Shown here: one piece after another, positions 28,040-37,498 of the stretch
Numbering within the stretch: the first letter of the stretch is position 1
Layout: every line of letters begins with the position of its first letter
NCBI GenBank assembly: GCA_003252105.1
Contig: QKDL01000005.1
Location: forward strand, 1 to 56,306
Reading direction: 5' to 3'
Origin: Arcobacter sp.
GTDB taxonomy: Bacteria; Campylobacterota; Campylobacteria; Campylobacterales; Arcobacteraceae
DNA: 56,306 nucleotides
Notes under the pieces: generated by a model
What the model was told of the DNA's origin: nothing
The model's input: the letters and a program-made list of their open reading frames with translations, nothing else
The model's database searches: none
Made by a program: the position numbers and the translations under genes

Positions 28040-29161
28040 ATGGAATTTAATAAAGTATTAGATAATTGTAAAATTTATGAAGCTGGTAAGCCAATTGAAC
28101 TTGTTGTTAGAGAGTATGGTGTTGATACAAAAGATATTATTAAATTAGCTTCAAATGAAAATCCATATGGAACTTCTCCAAAAGTTTATAAAAAAATTCA
28201 AGAATTATCAAAAAATATGTTTATGTATCCTGATGATTCAATGTATGAGTTGAAAGAAGGATTGGCTTCAAAATATAACGTTACTAGTTCAAACATTGTT
28301 ATTGGTTCAGGTAGTGATCAAATCCTTGATTTTGTTATAAAAGCTAAATGTAATGAAAATTCAAAAATTTTGATGAGTAAAACAACTTTTGCTATGTATG
28401 AGATTTATGGAAGACAAACAGGTTGTAAAATTTTAAAAACTCAAGATGATGAACATAACTTAGCTGAATTTGAAGAGATTTATAAAAAAGAGGGTGCTGA
28501 TATTATATTTTTATGTTTGCCAAATAATCCTTTGGGTGAGTGTTTAGATAGAGATGATGTATATGAGTTTCTTTCAAAAGTTGATAAAAATACACTAATT
28601 GTAGTTGATGGAGCTTATCAAGAGTATGCTTCATATAAAGATAGTAAAAAACATATTGAACCAAGTGATTTAATTGAACATTTTCCAAATGCTATTTATC
28701 TTGGGACATTTTCAAAAGCTTATGCTTTAGGTGGAATGAGAGTTGGATATGGTATTGCACAAGAGAGTGTTATAAAAACTATGTATAAATTAAGACCACC
28801 ATTTAATATCACAACATTAAGTTTAGCTGCAGCTATTGAAGCATTAAAAGATGAAGAGTTTGTATCTAAATGTATTGAATTGAATTTTAGTGAAATGAAA
28901 AGATATGAAGAGTATGCAAAACAAAAAGGATTCTCTTATATTAATAGTTATACAAATTTTATCACACTTAAATTTGACAATAAATTTATCTCTTCTGAGG
29001 TAGCTCAAAGTTTACTTGAAAGAGGAATAATAGTTAGAGATTTAACTGGCTATGGAGTAAATGCTATTAGAATAACAATAGGAACAAATACACAAAATAC
29101 AAAAGTTTTTCAAGTATTAGATGAAGTGTTAGAAGAGCTAAAAAAACAAGAGAACCTATAA
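28040..29161 (+). CDS. hisC: Histidinol-phosphate aminotransferase
   Basis: PLP aminotransferase of histidine synthesis, also able to act on aromatic amino acids in some bacteria. Signs are KLASNENPYGTSPK near the start, LPNNPLGE, and the cofactor-binding TFSKAYALGGMRVGY. Length 373. The pheA neighbour leaves open a role in phenylalanine or tyrosine transamination. ATG 28040 has AAGGAA upstream. dxs follows after 6 bases. Confidence 0.92.
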   Translation: MEFNKVLDNCKIYEAGKPIELVVREYGVDTKDIIKLASNENPYGTSPKVYKKIQELSKNMFMYPDDSMYELKEGLASKYNVTSSNIVIGSGSDQILDFVIKAKCNENSKILMSKTTFAMYEIYGRQTGCKILKTQDDEHNLAEFEEIYKKEGADIIFLCLPNNPLGECLDRDDVYEFLSKVDKNTLIVVDGAYQEYASYKDSKKHIEPSDLIEHFPNAIYLGTFSKAYALGGMRVGYGIAQESVIKTMYKLRPPFNITTLSLAAAIEALKDEEFVSKCIELNFSEMKRYEEYAKQKGFSYINSYTNFITLKFDNKFISSEVAQSLLERGIIVRDLTGYGVNAIRITIGTNTQNTKVFQVLDEVLEELKKQENL

Positions 29162-29167
29162 GAAATT

Positions 29168-30970
29168 ATGGAAATTAAAGCTAAAAACCTAAAGGAACTA
29201 GAACAAATCTGTTCAGATATTCGAGAACGAATAATTGATGTAGTTTCAAGAAAAGGTGGACACTTCTCATCTACTCTTGGTGCTGTTGAACTAACTGTAG
29301 CCATGCATAAAGTATTTGATGTGACTAAAGATCCTTTTATATATGACGTATCACATCAATGTTATGCACATAAATTGATAAATGGTAGATGGGAAGAGTT
29401 TGAAACTATTAGACAGTTTGAGGGACTTAGTGGTTTTACAAAACCAAAAGAGTCTGATGCTGACTATTTTATTGCTGGACATAGTTCTACATCAATATCC
29501 TTAGCTGTAGGTGCTGCAAAGGCTATAAAACTAAAAGGTGAGGATAGAACACCTGTAGTGATGATTGGTGATGGTTCTATGACTGCTGGAATGGTTTATG
29601 AAGCTTTAAATGAATTAGGTGATAGAAAATATCCTGTTGTAATTATCTTAAATGACAACGAGATGTCTATTGCAAAACCTATAGGTTCTATTTCTAAATA
29701 TCTATCTAAAATATTAGCTGGAAAATTTTATCAAGGTTTTAAAGAAAGAGTTGATAGAAATATAATACAACATCTACCTAATGGGGCTACATATATAGCC
29801 AAAAAGATAGAAGAGAGTATTAAACTTATCACTCCTGGTATTATCTTTGAAGAGATGGGAATAGATTATATAGGACCAATAGATGGACATAATTTAGAAG
29901 AGATAATAGAAACTTTAGAGATAGCAAAAGATATGAAAAAACCTGTTATTGTTCATGCTAAAACAGTAAAAGGTAAAGGGTATAAAATAGCAGAGGGTCA
30001 ACATGAAAAATGGCATGGAGTAGGGCCTTTTAATATAGATGATGGAGAGTTTATAAAAAAATCTTCAAAAAAATCTGCAACTGCAATATTTGCTGATGCA
30101 CTTTTAGAATTAGCAAGAAAACATGATAATATTGTTGGTGTGACAGCTGCAATGCCAAGTGGAACGGGAATAGATAAATTGATGAAGGAGTTTCCTTCTA
30201 GATTTTGGGATGTAGCAATTGCAGAACAACATGCAGTAACTTCTATGGCAGCTATGGCAAAAGAAGGTTTTAAACCATTTATTACAATTTACTCAACCTT
30301 TTTACAAAGAGGTTATGATCAAATTATACATGATGTATGTTTGATGAATTTACCTGTTGTTTTTGCAATTGATAGAGCAGGTATTGTAGGAAATGATGGT
30401 GAAACGCATCAAGGGGCTTTTGATATTTCATATTTGAGATTTATTCCAAATATGATTTTATGTGCACCCAGAGATGAAGAAACTTTAAAATATGCCTTAG
30501 AGTTTGGATATGAAGCAACATCTCCATGTGCTATTAGATACCCAAGAGGTTCTTTTAATCAATTAGAATTTGCCCCATCAGTTTTTTCTTTAGGAAAAGC
30601 AGAAGTTTTAAAAGAGGGTAGTTCAAATAAACTTTTTATAGGCTATGGTGCTGGAGTTAATAGAGCTTATGAAACTGAAAAACTACATAATGAAGATATC
30701 TCAATTGTTGATTTAAGATTTGTGAAACCACTTGATGAAAAACTTTTAGAAGAGTTATCAACAAAATATGATAATTGGTATATTTTTTCTGATTCTCAAA
30801 AACAAGGTGGAGTTGCAAGTGCAATTTTAGAATTTTTGAATAATAAAAAAATCACAAACGTAAAAATCACTTCTTTTGAATATGAAGATAATTTTATTCA
30901 ACATGGAGATACAAATTTAGTAGAGGAAAGTTTAGGTTTATTACCTAATCAATTAGTAAATAAAATCTAA
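29168..30970 (+). CDS. dxs: 1-deoxy-D-xylulose-5-phosphate synthase
   Basis: First enzyme of the MEP isoprenoid route, joining pyruvate and glyceraldehyde-3-phosphate with thiamine diphosphate. The cofactor motif is GDGSMTAGM with NDNEMS about 30 residues later; AEQHAVTSMAAMA is the transketolase-central signature, and HQCYAHKL and HSSTSISLA are other conserved parts. At 600 residues it is slightly shorter than the E. coli enzyme. Its stop codon lies in a hairpin shared with the converging secretin gene. Confidence 0.94.
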   Translation: MEIKAKNLKELEQICSDIRERIIDVVSRKGGHFSSTLGAVELTVAMHKVFDVTKDPFIYDVSHQCYAHKLINGRWEEFETIRQFEGLSGFTKPKESDADYFIAGHSSTSISLAVGAAKAIKLKGEDRTPVVMIGDGSMTAGMVYEALNELGDRKYPVVIILNDNEMSIAKPIGSISKYLSKILAGKFYQGFKERVDRNIIQHLPNGATYIAKKIEESIKLITPGIIFEEMGIDYIGPIDGHNLEEIIETLEIAKDMKKPVIVHAKTVKGKGYKIAEGQHEKWHGVGPFNIDDGEFIKKSSKKSATAIFADALLELARKHDNIVGVTAAMPSGTGIDKLMKEFPSRFWDVAIAEQHAVTSMAAMAKEGFKPFITIYSTFLQRGYDQIIHDVCLMNLPVVFAIDRAGIVGNDGETHQGAFDISYLRFIPNMILCAPRDEETLKYALEFGYEATSPCAIRYPRGSFNQLEFAPSVFSLGKAEVLKEGSSNKLFIGYGAGVNRAYETEKLHNEDISIVDLRFVKPLDEKLLEELSTKYDNWYIFSDSQKQGGVASAILEFLNNKKITNVKITSFEYEDNFIQHGDTNLVEESLGLLPNQLVNKI

Positions 30971-30985
30971 ATAGATTTTATTTAC
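30956..30985. terminator. Bidirectional terminator between dxs and the Tad secretin gene
   Basis: GTAAATAAAATCTA (30956-30969) pairs perfectly with TAGATTTTATTTAC (30972-30985), with two bases between. Both stop codons are inside the stem. Confidence 0.75.
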
Positions 30986-32504
30986 CATATAAGCTATCAA
31001 CTACCTCTTTATGTGTTGGAACTTTTTTAGTATCTTTTTTTACTTCAGTAGTTTCTTTTTCAGTATCTTCAGTATCTTCTGCATTTTTATCATCACTAAA
31101 GAAAATACTATCTTTATATTTAGATGTATCTAAAACTTTTTTTCTAGTTTTTTGAAGAAATTTATCTTGATTGTTATTAGAAGGGTCAACAATAATAGGT
31201 GTAACGAAAAATACTAATTCACTTTTACCTTCATTAAAAGCTGTACTTGTAAATAATTTCCCTAAAACAGGAATATCACCTAATAATGGTATTTTATCGA
31301 CAGTATTAGAGTTTTCATTATTTATTAATCCACCAAGTACTATAGTATGGCCATTTTGTGCTAATACATTAGTTTTTAGTTTCTTTTCAATAAAACTATA
31401 TAAACCTTCTGCTGCATCGGTATTATTCCAGTCTATATCTGTTGATTTAGTATCTATTTCTAAATCAATGAACTCATCATTCATAATATTTTTTGCTTTA
31501 AATTCTAATTGTAAACCATAATCTATTGGTTCGATAGTAGATGTTGGTAAACCTTCTGCTGTAGTAGTTTGAACTTTAATCATAATAGTACCACCAGCAT
31601 GAAATGTCGCATTTTTATTTTCTAATGTAACTAAAGTAGTTTCATCTAATACATTTGCAACTCCTTCTGAAGAAAGATATTGTAAAACTAAAGAAGTATT
31701 AAAATATTTCCCAAGATAGTTTGCAGCACCAGTTAGACCACCACTTAATGAAACAGCACTTGTAATAATACCTTTTAATGCATCATCAAGATTTAAATTT
31801 CTTTGTGCATTTACTTCATCAAAGCTACTTCCATCAATTGGCGCATTATACAATAAACCTGTATCTGCATCAGTAGCCTGGTAATAATTGTTTCTTGACA
31901 AAGTCCAGTTATTTTTTATATCCATCCCTTCATCATTATTAATTTCAACAGCATAAAGTTTTATTTTAATCATTTTTGAGGGAGTTGATGTTTCAATCAT
32001 ATCAACAAGTTGTTTTTCAACTTCTACACCAGCTTTTTTAAAGATATCTATTACAGTATCTTTTTCCCTATAATTTTTTACATGACCTTTTAAAATAATT
32101 GTATCATTTGCTTGTTGAATAATTAAATTAGGATAAGTAGATTTTACAATAGTAATAATATTATCAAGATTTTTCATAATACTAAAGTTTATTTGAATAA
32201 GTTCATTATTTTCTAAAATTACAACAGCACTTTCACTACCAATATTTTTCCCAAGAACTTTTAACATTCTTAGTGGTGCATTTTTGCTATCGATAAATTC
32301 AGCTGTGATATTTTCACTATTTGTTAGCTGAATATTTTTTATTCTATCATCAAATACAAGTGTTCTATAATTATTAATAGGTAAATATATTGTTTTATTT
32401 TCAAAATCTTTTTGATAGATAACTTTATCATTTATATCATAAGCATTTAGACTTAATATTGATATAAAAAATAAAAAAACAATTTTAAACTTAAAAAACT
32501 TCAT
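30978..32504 (-). CDS. rcpA: Tad pilus outer-membrane secretin (RcpA/CpaC type)
   Basis: Forms the outer-membrane pore for the Flp pilus. A signal peptide (about 1-21, ending LSLNA) is followed by an N-terminal pilus-domain, a BON-like region (about 105-165, with IIQQANDTIILKGHV) and the secretin core with VLDETTLVTLENKNATFHAGG and the C-terminal GLINNENSNTVDKIPLLGDIPVLGKLF pattern (family consensus here in part). The tail after residue 455 is highly charged. It is the last gene of the minus-strand block. ATG 32504 has a GAGAG ribosome site. Confidence 0.87.
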   Translation of the reverse strand: MKFFKFKIVFLFFISILSLNAYDINDKVIYQKDFENKTIYLPINNYRTLVFDDRIKNIQLTNSENITAEFIDSKNAPLRMLKVLGKNIGSESAVVILENNELIQINFSIMKNLDNIITIVKSTYPNLIIQQANDTIILKGHVKNYREKDTVIDIFKKAGVEVEKQLVDMIETSTPSKMIKIKLYAVEINNDEGMDIKNNWTLSRNNYYQATDADTGLLYNAPIDGSSFDEVNAQRNLNLDDALKGIITSAVSLSGGLTGAANYLGKYFNTSLVLQYLSSEGVANVLDETTLVTLENKNATFHAGGTIMIKVQTTTAEGLPTSTIEPIDYGLQLEFKAKNIMNDEFIDLEIDTKSTDIDWNNTDAAEGLYSFIEKKLKTNVLAQNGHTIVLGGLINNENSNTVDKIPLLGDIPVLGKLFTSTAFNEGKSELVFFVTPIIVDPSNNNQDKFLQKTRKKVLDTSKYKDSIFFSDDKNAEDTEDTEKETTEVKKDTKKVPTHKEVVDSLYGK

Positions 32505-32513
32505 TTTTCTCTC

Positions 32514-32942
32514 CTAATTTAGAGTTATATTTAGTGTACAAGTAATAGTGTCACTACTACTTTGATTGAAAACTGCTCTTGATGTAATTAATTTATTTTC
32601 ATAAAATTTAAATGAATTATTTGTTGTTTGTGTAATAAATATTACTTTATATTGATTATTAGCATTTGGAATACATATTACTGATGTATCAGCTTGACTT
32701 GGATTAAGTTGTACAATACTATTTGATCTCATTGCATTGATCTGAGTTGTTAAATCATCTCCAATCCCATTTACACCAACATAGTTTGCTCCATAATCAG
32801 ATATAGCATTCATATTGTCTCTAACACGTAATACTGTGGCATAATCTATTACAAAAAAGAATAAAGTAGCAAAGCCTACAAATAATACCATCCAAATAAA
32901 AATATTTTCAATGGCAGCTTTTTTCATTGTTGTTTTTTTCAT
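32514..32942 (-). CDS. TadE-like minor pilin
   Basis: 142-residue protein with a short basic head (MKKTTMKKA), one hydrophobic helix (about 12-32) and a periplasmic C-terminal part. The AAIENIFIW sequence right after the Lys-Lys-Ala is the likely prepilin cleavage region and keeps a Glu, but the residue before the cut would be Ala rather than Gly. Position between the CpaB-type gene and the secretin fits the TadE/TadF minor pilins of flp-tad-rcp loci. The related TadG-like gene at 39212-41656 has the same KKA-x-x-E head. Confidence 0.65.
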   Translation of the reverse strand: MKKTTMKKAAIENIFIWMVLFVGFATLFFFVIDYATVLRVRDNMNAISDYGANYVGVNGIGDDLTTQINAMRSNSIVQLNPSQADTSVICIPNANNQYKVIFITQTTNNSFKFYENKLITSRAVFNQSSSDTITCTLNITLN

Positions 32943-32945
32943 AAA

Positions 32946-34106
32946 CTATTTTAACCTTTTATATTCATCAAAACTAATTTCTCTTACATCTTTTTTCTGT
33001 ACATACGATTCATCGCAAATCATAAACCAATTTGGATTGATTTTTGATACAGAAACATAAGGTAAAACATAATTTTTATTAATTCTTTTTTTAATTTTTG
33101 CTCTTATTGATGGTGCTTTTCTTAGATAAACTGTATTTGAAGTAACCAATAATAATTTATCAGTTTTTTTACACTCTTTTTGGAATTGAGACTCTATTTT
33201 TACACTTTTTGAGGCACTTTTCTCAATATTATCCGCATAAGTGATTGTTCCAACTTTAGTTTCATATGTTGTTTCTGGTTGATACCATTTAACTGGATAA
33301 TAAACTTTTTTAGGAGTTAAAGGTTTATTTATTTTTGTACCATTTGTTAATTGTTTTTTATCATCTTTAGATAATTTCTTAGCATCATTTTCTTTTTCTA
33401 TTTTAGATTTTACCATCCACAATTGATTACCTTTATTAAAGTCATTAATAAGTGATAATAAAACATTCTCTTTTATATCTAAAATAAGTTCATCTGATTT
33501 TACATCAATAACTTCTTCAATCTCTTGTTTTCTTTCAAGTCTTTTGATTTTTTTCTTATATATTGCTTTTTCAATCTCTCTACCATCACTTAAGAAACCT
33601 AAGATTCTAATATTCTTTGCAACATATCTTACTTTGTAGTCTTTATTATCTCCTGTAGGATATACAGAGATTATTTTAATAATATCATTTGGTTTTAAAG
33701 AATAATTTGGATTTTGAAACAATTTAAAAGCCATATTGTAACTAGAATAATCGTAATCTAATATTTTACTTATTTCACGTTTAACTAATGGAGTAACAGA
33801 TAATTTTTCTTTTAGAAAATGCTCATTTTTATAGATATTCTCAACAGCATATTTATTTAAAATCTCTTGTTTAATCAAAGGTCTAGTTAATACATACTGT
33901 TTAGCTACAGTTATCTCTTTTAAGTGTTTCTCTTCAATTAATGTATTTTGTTTAATATTTTCATTTGCAACAAATATCCTAACTTGTTGACTATTTTCTT
34001 TTTTTGTCTCTTCATTTTTATTGTAAAAATAAAAAGATATACCAATTGCTGAAAGCAATAGTGATATTAAAATTAAAATTACAGCTAACTGTTTATCAAA
34101 CTTCAT
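32946..34106 (-). CDS. rcpC: Pilus assembly protein CpaB/RcpC with SH3-like tail
   Basis: One N-terminal membrane helix (about residues 8-28) and a SAF-type domain (about 42-110, IFVANENIKQNTLIEEKHLKEITVA) identify CpaB/RcpC, which works with the secretin in the periplasm. The middle is Lys-rich. The C-terminal about 70 residues (LLLVTSNTVYLRKAPSIRAKI and WFMICDESYV) look like a bacterial SH3 domain, which is not part of usual CpaB and could bind peptidoglycan (inference). Length 386. It lies 9 bases after tadC. Confidence 0.8.
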   Translation of the reverse strand: MKFDKQLAVILILISLLLSAIGISFYFYNKNEETKKENSQQVRIFVANENIKQNTLIEEKHLKEITVAKQYVLTRPLIKQEILNKYAVENIYKNEHFLKEKLSVTPLVKREISKILDYDYSSYNMAFKLFQNPNYSLKPNDIIKIISVYPTGDNKDYKVRYVAKNIRILGFLSDGREIEKAIYKKKIKRLERKQEIEEVIDVKSDELILDIKENVLLSLINDFNKGNQLWMVKSKIEKENDAKKLSKDDKKQLTNGTKINKPLTPKKVYYPVKWYQPETTYETKVGTITYADNIEKSASKSVKIESQFQKECKKTDKLLLVTSNTVYLRKAPSIRAKIKKRINKNYVLPYVSVSKINPNWFMICDESYVQKKDVREISFDEYKRLK

Positions 34107-34115
34107 ATTGTTCCT

Positions 34116-34958
34116 TTACATACCAAAATCTAGTCTTCCTGCCATCATAGGAAAAACAATAAATGCTCCTAAAGCAGGTATTACAAAAATAAAAATCACC
34201 AACATTAAATACATATTTAAAGTATTTACTTTACCTTTTACTTTATAAAATTTCTCTTGTCTCATCTCATCACTTTGTGCAGAGAAGATATTTTTTACAC
34301 CAATCCCAGCTTCTTCACTTAATATTAAAAAATCTACGATTTTTGAAATATCATCAGAATCAACTCTTTTTTTTAAGTTTTCATATGCTTTTTTTGTTGA
34401 ATAATTTGTCATTTCATATTCTAATATGGCAATTTCTTTTAATAATTCTTCATCTATAATTCCATGTGCTCTTGTTGAAACTGTAAAGAAAGCATTTTTC
34501 AATCCTCCACCAGCTTCTAATATTACATTAATTAAATCTAAAAATACACCTAAGTCATTGTTGATTTTATCAGTTCTTTCTGATTTAGAGATAGAGATAT
34601 ACATTTTACCTCCAAATATAATTGCAAGTAAGCCTACAATTACACCTATTATTCCAACATTAGTTGAAAAAAATACTGGAAATGAAATACCAATTACAAT
34701 TCCAATAAGTGCAAAAACCAATTTTCCTTCATTGTACTCTTTTTTAGTTAATCCTGCTTGGATTAATTGTAGATTTAAATCAGTTGAACTTTCAGTTTCT
34801 TTTTTACTTTTGACATTTTTTTGTTGGTCGATTATTGCTAATGCATCAAGTTTGGATAATAAGATGATTTTTTTCTTATTACCCCTTGTATCGTAAAAAT
34901 ACCAAAGCATTATACCAATTACAACTATAAATATAGGTAGAAAATATATTGCACTCAT
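34116..34958 (-). CDS. tadC: Tad pilus inner-membrane protein TadC
   Basis: Second of the paired platform proteins that hold the pilus assembly base in the inner membrane. One N-terminal helix (about 3-19), a second hydrophobic hairpin (about 80-120) and a T2SSF domain (about 135-260, with LGVFLDLINVILEAGGGLKNAF and LSEEAGIGVKNIF) are seen, plus a last helix near the C-terminus. Length 280. It lies next to tadB, as usual. Confidence 0.87.
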   Translation of the reverse strand: MSAIYFLPIFIVVIGIMLWYFYDTRGNKKKIILLSKLDALAIIDQQKNVKSKKETESSTDLNLQLIQAGLTKKEYNEGKLVFALIGIVIGISFPVFFSTNVGIIGVIVGLLAIIFGGKMYISISKSERTDKINNDLGVFLDLINVILEAGGGLKNAFFTVSTRAHGIIDEELLKEIAILEYEMTNYSTKKAYENLKKRVDSDDISKIVDFLILSEEAGIGVKNIFSAQSDEMRQEKFYKVKGKVNTLNMYLMLVIFIFVIPALGAFIVFPMMAGRLDFGM

Positions 34959-34960
34959 TA

Positions 34961-35890
34961 TTAGCCTTTAATCTTTGATAGCATACTATTAACAAATAAA
35001 CCAAAAGTTACCCAACAGATTATAAAAAACATTTGAATCTGTCCTTCACTTGAACCAAAGAAATGTTCATCAAGTACTCCATCTAAAGAACTATTTAACA
35101 TCTTATAAATAAAAAGAACAAGTCCAATAATCATATAACTTCCAACTTTTATCTCTTTTGTTGATGATATAATCTCTTGTTTTATCTCACCTTGTGCATG
35201 CAAGGCTTTTCTTAGCTTTTCTAAGGTATTTGAAAATTTACCACCTGATTGTCTACCTATTGAAACAGTTAAATAGAATATTCTAAGCTCTTTTGATTCT
35301 ACAACTGTAAACATTTTTTGAAAAGCTTTATCTTCTCCTAATATATCTTTTTCATTTAAATAAATTTCAAAAGTTTCTTTTGTAAGTTTAGATCTAGATG
35401 TTACAACAGCTTTTTTTAATGCTTGTTCAAATCCTACACCACTTTTCATCATACTTGTAACTTTATCAATGATAACTTTAAGTCCAAAATTAAACTCTTC
35501 AAGTCTTCCATCAATAATCTTTTTTAAGACTAATAATGGGAAAAAACAAAAAGCTAAAGAGCTTAAAACAAAAACAAGTGGATTTGGAATTACAAAATTA
35601 ACAAAAATACCTGCTAAAAGACCAAACATAATAGATATAAAAATAAAAACTATTTCTGAATATTGTTGAGGGAAACCAGCATAAGCTAATTTTTTACCTA
35701 ACCAATTTCTTTCTTTCTTACTAAACCTTTTTTGTTTCTTATCATCTAAAATTTCTACATTATCTTTTTTTAATAATTCTTTAATTTTATTTTTTCTATT
35801 TAATTCATAATAGTATTTATATCCTAATGAGATTACTAATACGGTTAGTATAGGAATTACAAATATTAATATTATGACTGTATTATTCAT
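34961..35890 (-). CDS. tadB: Tad pilus inner-membrane protein TadB
   Basis: Platform protein of the GspF/T2SSF family. The N-terminal helix (about 4-24), a membrane hairpin (about 80-125), the cytoplasmic T2SSF domain with KVTSMMKSGVGFEQALKKAV and VSIGRQSGGKFSNTLEKL, and a C-terminal helix pair are visible. Length 309. It is 4 bases after the ATPase gene and 2 bases before tadC. Confidence 0.88.
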   Translation of the reverse strand: MNNTVIILIFVIPILTVLVISLGYKYYYELNRKNKIKELLKKDNVEILDDKKQKRFSKKERNWLGKKLAYAGFPQQYSEIVFIFISIMFGLLAGIFVNFVIPNPLVFVLSSLAFCFFPLLVLKKIIDGRLEEFNFGLKVIIDKVTSMMKSGVGFEQALKKAVVTSRSKLTKETFEIYLNEKDILGEDKAFQKMFTVVESKELRIFYLTVSIGRQSGGKFSNTLEKLRKALHAQGEIKQEIISSTKEIKVGSYMIIGLVLFIYKMLNSSLDGVLDEHFFGSSEGQIQMFFIICWVTFGLFVNSMLSKIKG

Positions 35891-35894
35891 ATTA

Positions 35895-37496
35895 CTACTT
35901 ATTTACTTTTTGGAAATGTGGCCATTTATGGAAAAGTTGTGGATCTTTTTCTAAAAAAATATCCATAAAATTGTTTTTCCATCCACACATTTTATCAGGT
36001 AGATCTTTTTCTAACTCTTCAATTAACATAGATTTTGGCATTTCAAACTCTTTGTTAAATATTGACATATCAATATCAACTCCAAACATATTCATTTGAG
36101 CAACTGTTCTACTAGGAGTTGAAACTACTTCAAAGCTACCTCTAGTTTTTGACATATCAGTAGTATCTCTTTTAAATTCAAAAATATTGTTAAGTGAAAT
36201 TACAGCATTGTCTTCAATTCTTTTTTCAACTTCTGAAATTGTGATTAATTTTCTTGAACCATCAGGGAATCTTACTAATTGAACAATTATATCAATAGCA
36301 GAAACTATTTGTGCTCTAATAAAATTAATACTAGCAGTTGGTCTAGCCTCCAAATACATATTTTCAATTCTTACTAAAGCCTCTTTTGTATTATCAGCGT
36401 GAACTGTTGTCATAGAACCAGGGTGTCCAGTATTCATAGCATTTAACATAACTACAATCTCACCACCTCTACACTCACCAACAACAATTCTTCTTGGTGA
36501 AGATCTAAGTGCAGAACGTAATAAAAAGTCAAGTGTAATAGCACCTTTACCCTCTTCATTAGCCATTCTTGCTTCATATTGTCTTATTGAGTGACAAGGC
36601 ATTTGAGGTTGCATCTCTTTTGTATCTTCAATAACCATTAATTGTTCATTTTCATCAATAAATCTAGTCATTGCATTTAAAAAAGTTGTTTTACCACTTG
36701 ATGTACCACCAGAAACAATAATATTACATTTACCTTTTGCAACTTTTAATAAAAAGTAAGCCATTTTATAATCCATTTGCCCAGAATCTAATAAAAACTC
36801 TAATAATAATGGCAAATCATTAAACTTTCTTATAGTAATACAGCTACCATCATTAGCTGCAATAGGAGGTATTTGAACCTCTACCCTGGAACCATCTTTT
36901 AACTTACTAGACATAATAGGGTGGGCTTCATCAATTTTTCTATTATTTTCAGCAAGCATCTTATCTATTACTTTTCTTAACTCTTCTTCACTTCTAAATG
37001 TAAAAGGAGTCTCTATAGTTTTACCTTGGTAAATAATATCAATATAATCTTTTGTATTTACAATAACGTCATTTAAACCATCTTTTGCAATATTAAATAA
37101 AGCAGTAATAGGTCCATATCCAATAACATTATTTATAATAAACTCTTTTATATCATCTAAAATCTCTTTTGTAAGGTTTTTTGTTTGTTTAAATGAGAGT
37201 ATAAATTCTGGAAGAACCTCTTCAAGTGATTCTCTTGTGATTTTTTTATCTGACTTTAGATTTAACATAAATGTGTCATTGATTTCATATGTTAGCTCTA
37301 AAAGTTTTTCATCCATATAAATTTGTGGAAATTTTAAACCTACATTTTTTGTTTTTTGTTTTAATTGTTCAATCTTTTTTATAGTAATAAGGTCATTTGC
37401 TGCCTCTTCTTGCTCTTCTTCTAGTGAAGAGAAAGATTGTTTTTTTATCTCTTTTTTTTGTTCTTCTTCAGCTATTAGATTTCTTAAGTTTCTCAA
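35895..37496 (-). CDS. tadA: Tad pilus ATPase TadA (CpaF)
   Basis: Hexameric secretion ATPase powering Flp pilus assembly. Walker A is GGTSSGKT (263-270), the Asp box region has VIEDTKEMQ and the His/Arg segments are RSSPRRIVVGECRGGE and TGHPGSMTTVHAD. The N-terminal 60 residues form a charged extension, and the last ~110 residues are a variable tail. At 533 residues it is longer than many CpaF. tadZ ends two bases before its start. Confidence 0.93.
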   Translation of the reverse strand: MRNLRNLIAEEEQKKEIKKQSFSSLEEEQEEAANDLITIKKIEQLKQKTKNVGLKFPQIYMDEKLLELTYEINDTFMLNLKSDKKITRESLEEVLPEFILSFKQTKNLTKEILDDIKEFIINNVIGYGPITALFNIAKDGLNDVIVNTKDYIDIIYQGKTIETPFTFRSEEELRKVIDKMLAENNRKIDEAHPIMSSKLKDGSRVEVQIPPIAANDGSCITIRKFNDLPLLLEFLLDSGQMDYKMAYFLLKVAKGKCNIIVSGGTSSGKTTFLNAMTRFIDENEQLMVIEDTKEMQPQMPCHSIRQYEARMANEEGKGAITLDFLLRSALRSSPRRIVVGECRGGEIVVMLNAMNTGHPGSMTTVHADNTKEALVRIENMYLEARPTASINFIRAQIVSAIDIIVQLVRFPDGSRKLITISEVEKRIEDNAVISLNNIFEFKRDTTDMSKTRGSFEVVSTPSRTVAQMNMFGVDIDMSIFNKEFEMPKSMLIEELEKDLPDKMCGWKNNFMDIFLEKDPQLFHKWPHFQKVNK

Positions 37497-37498
37497 TA

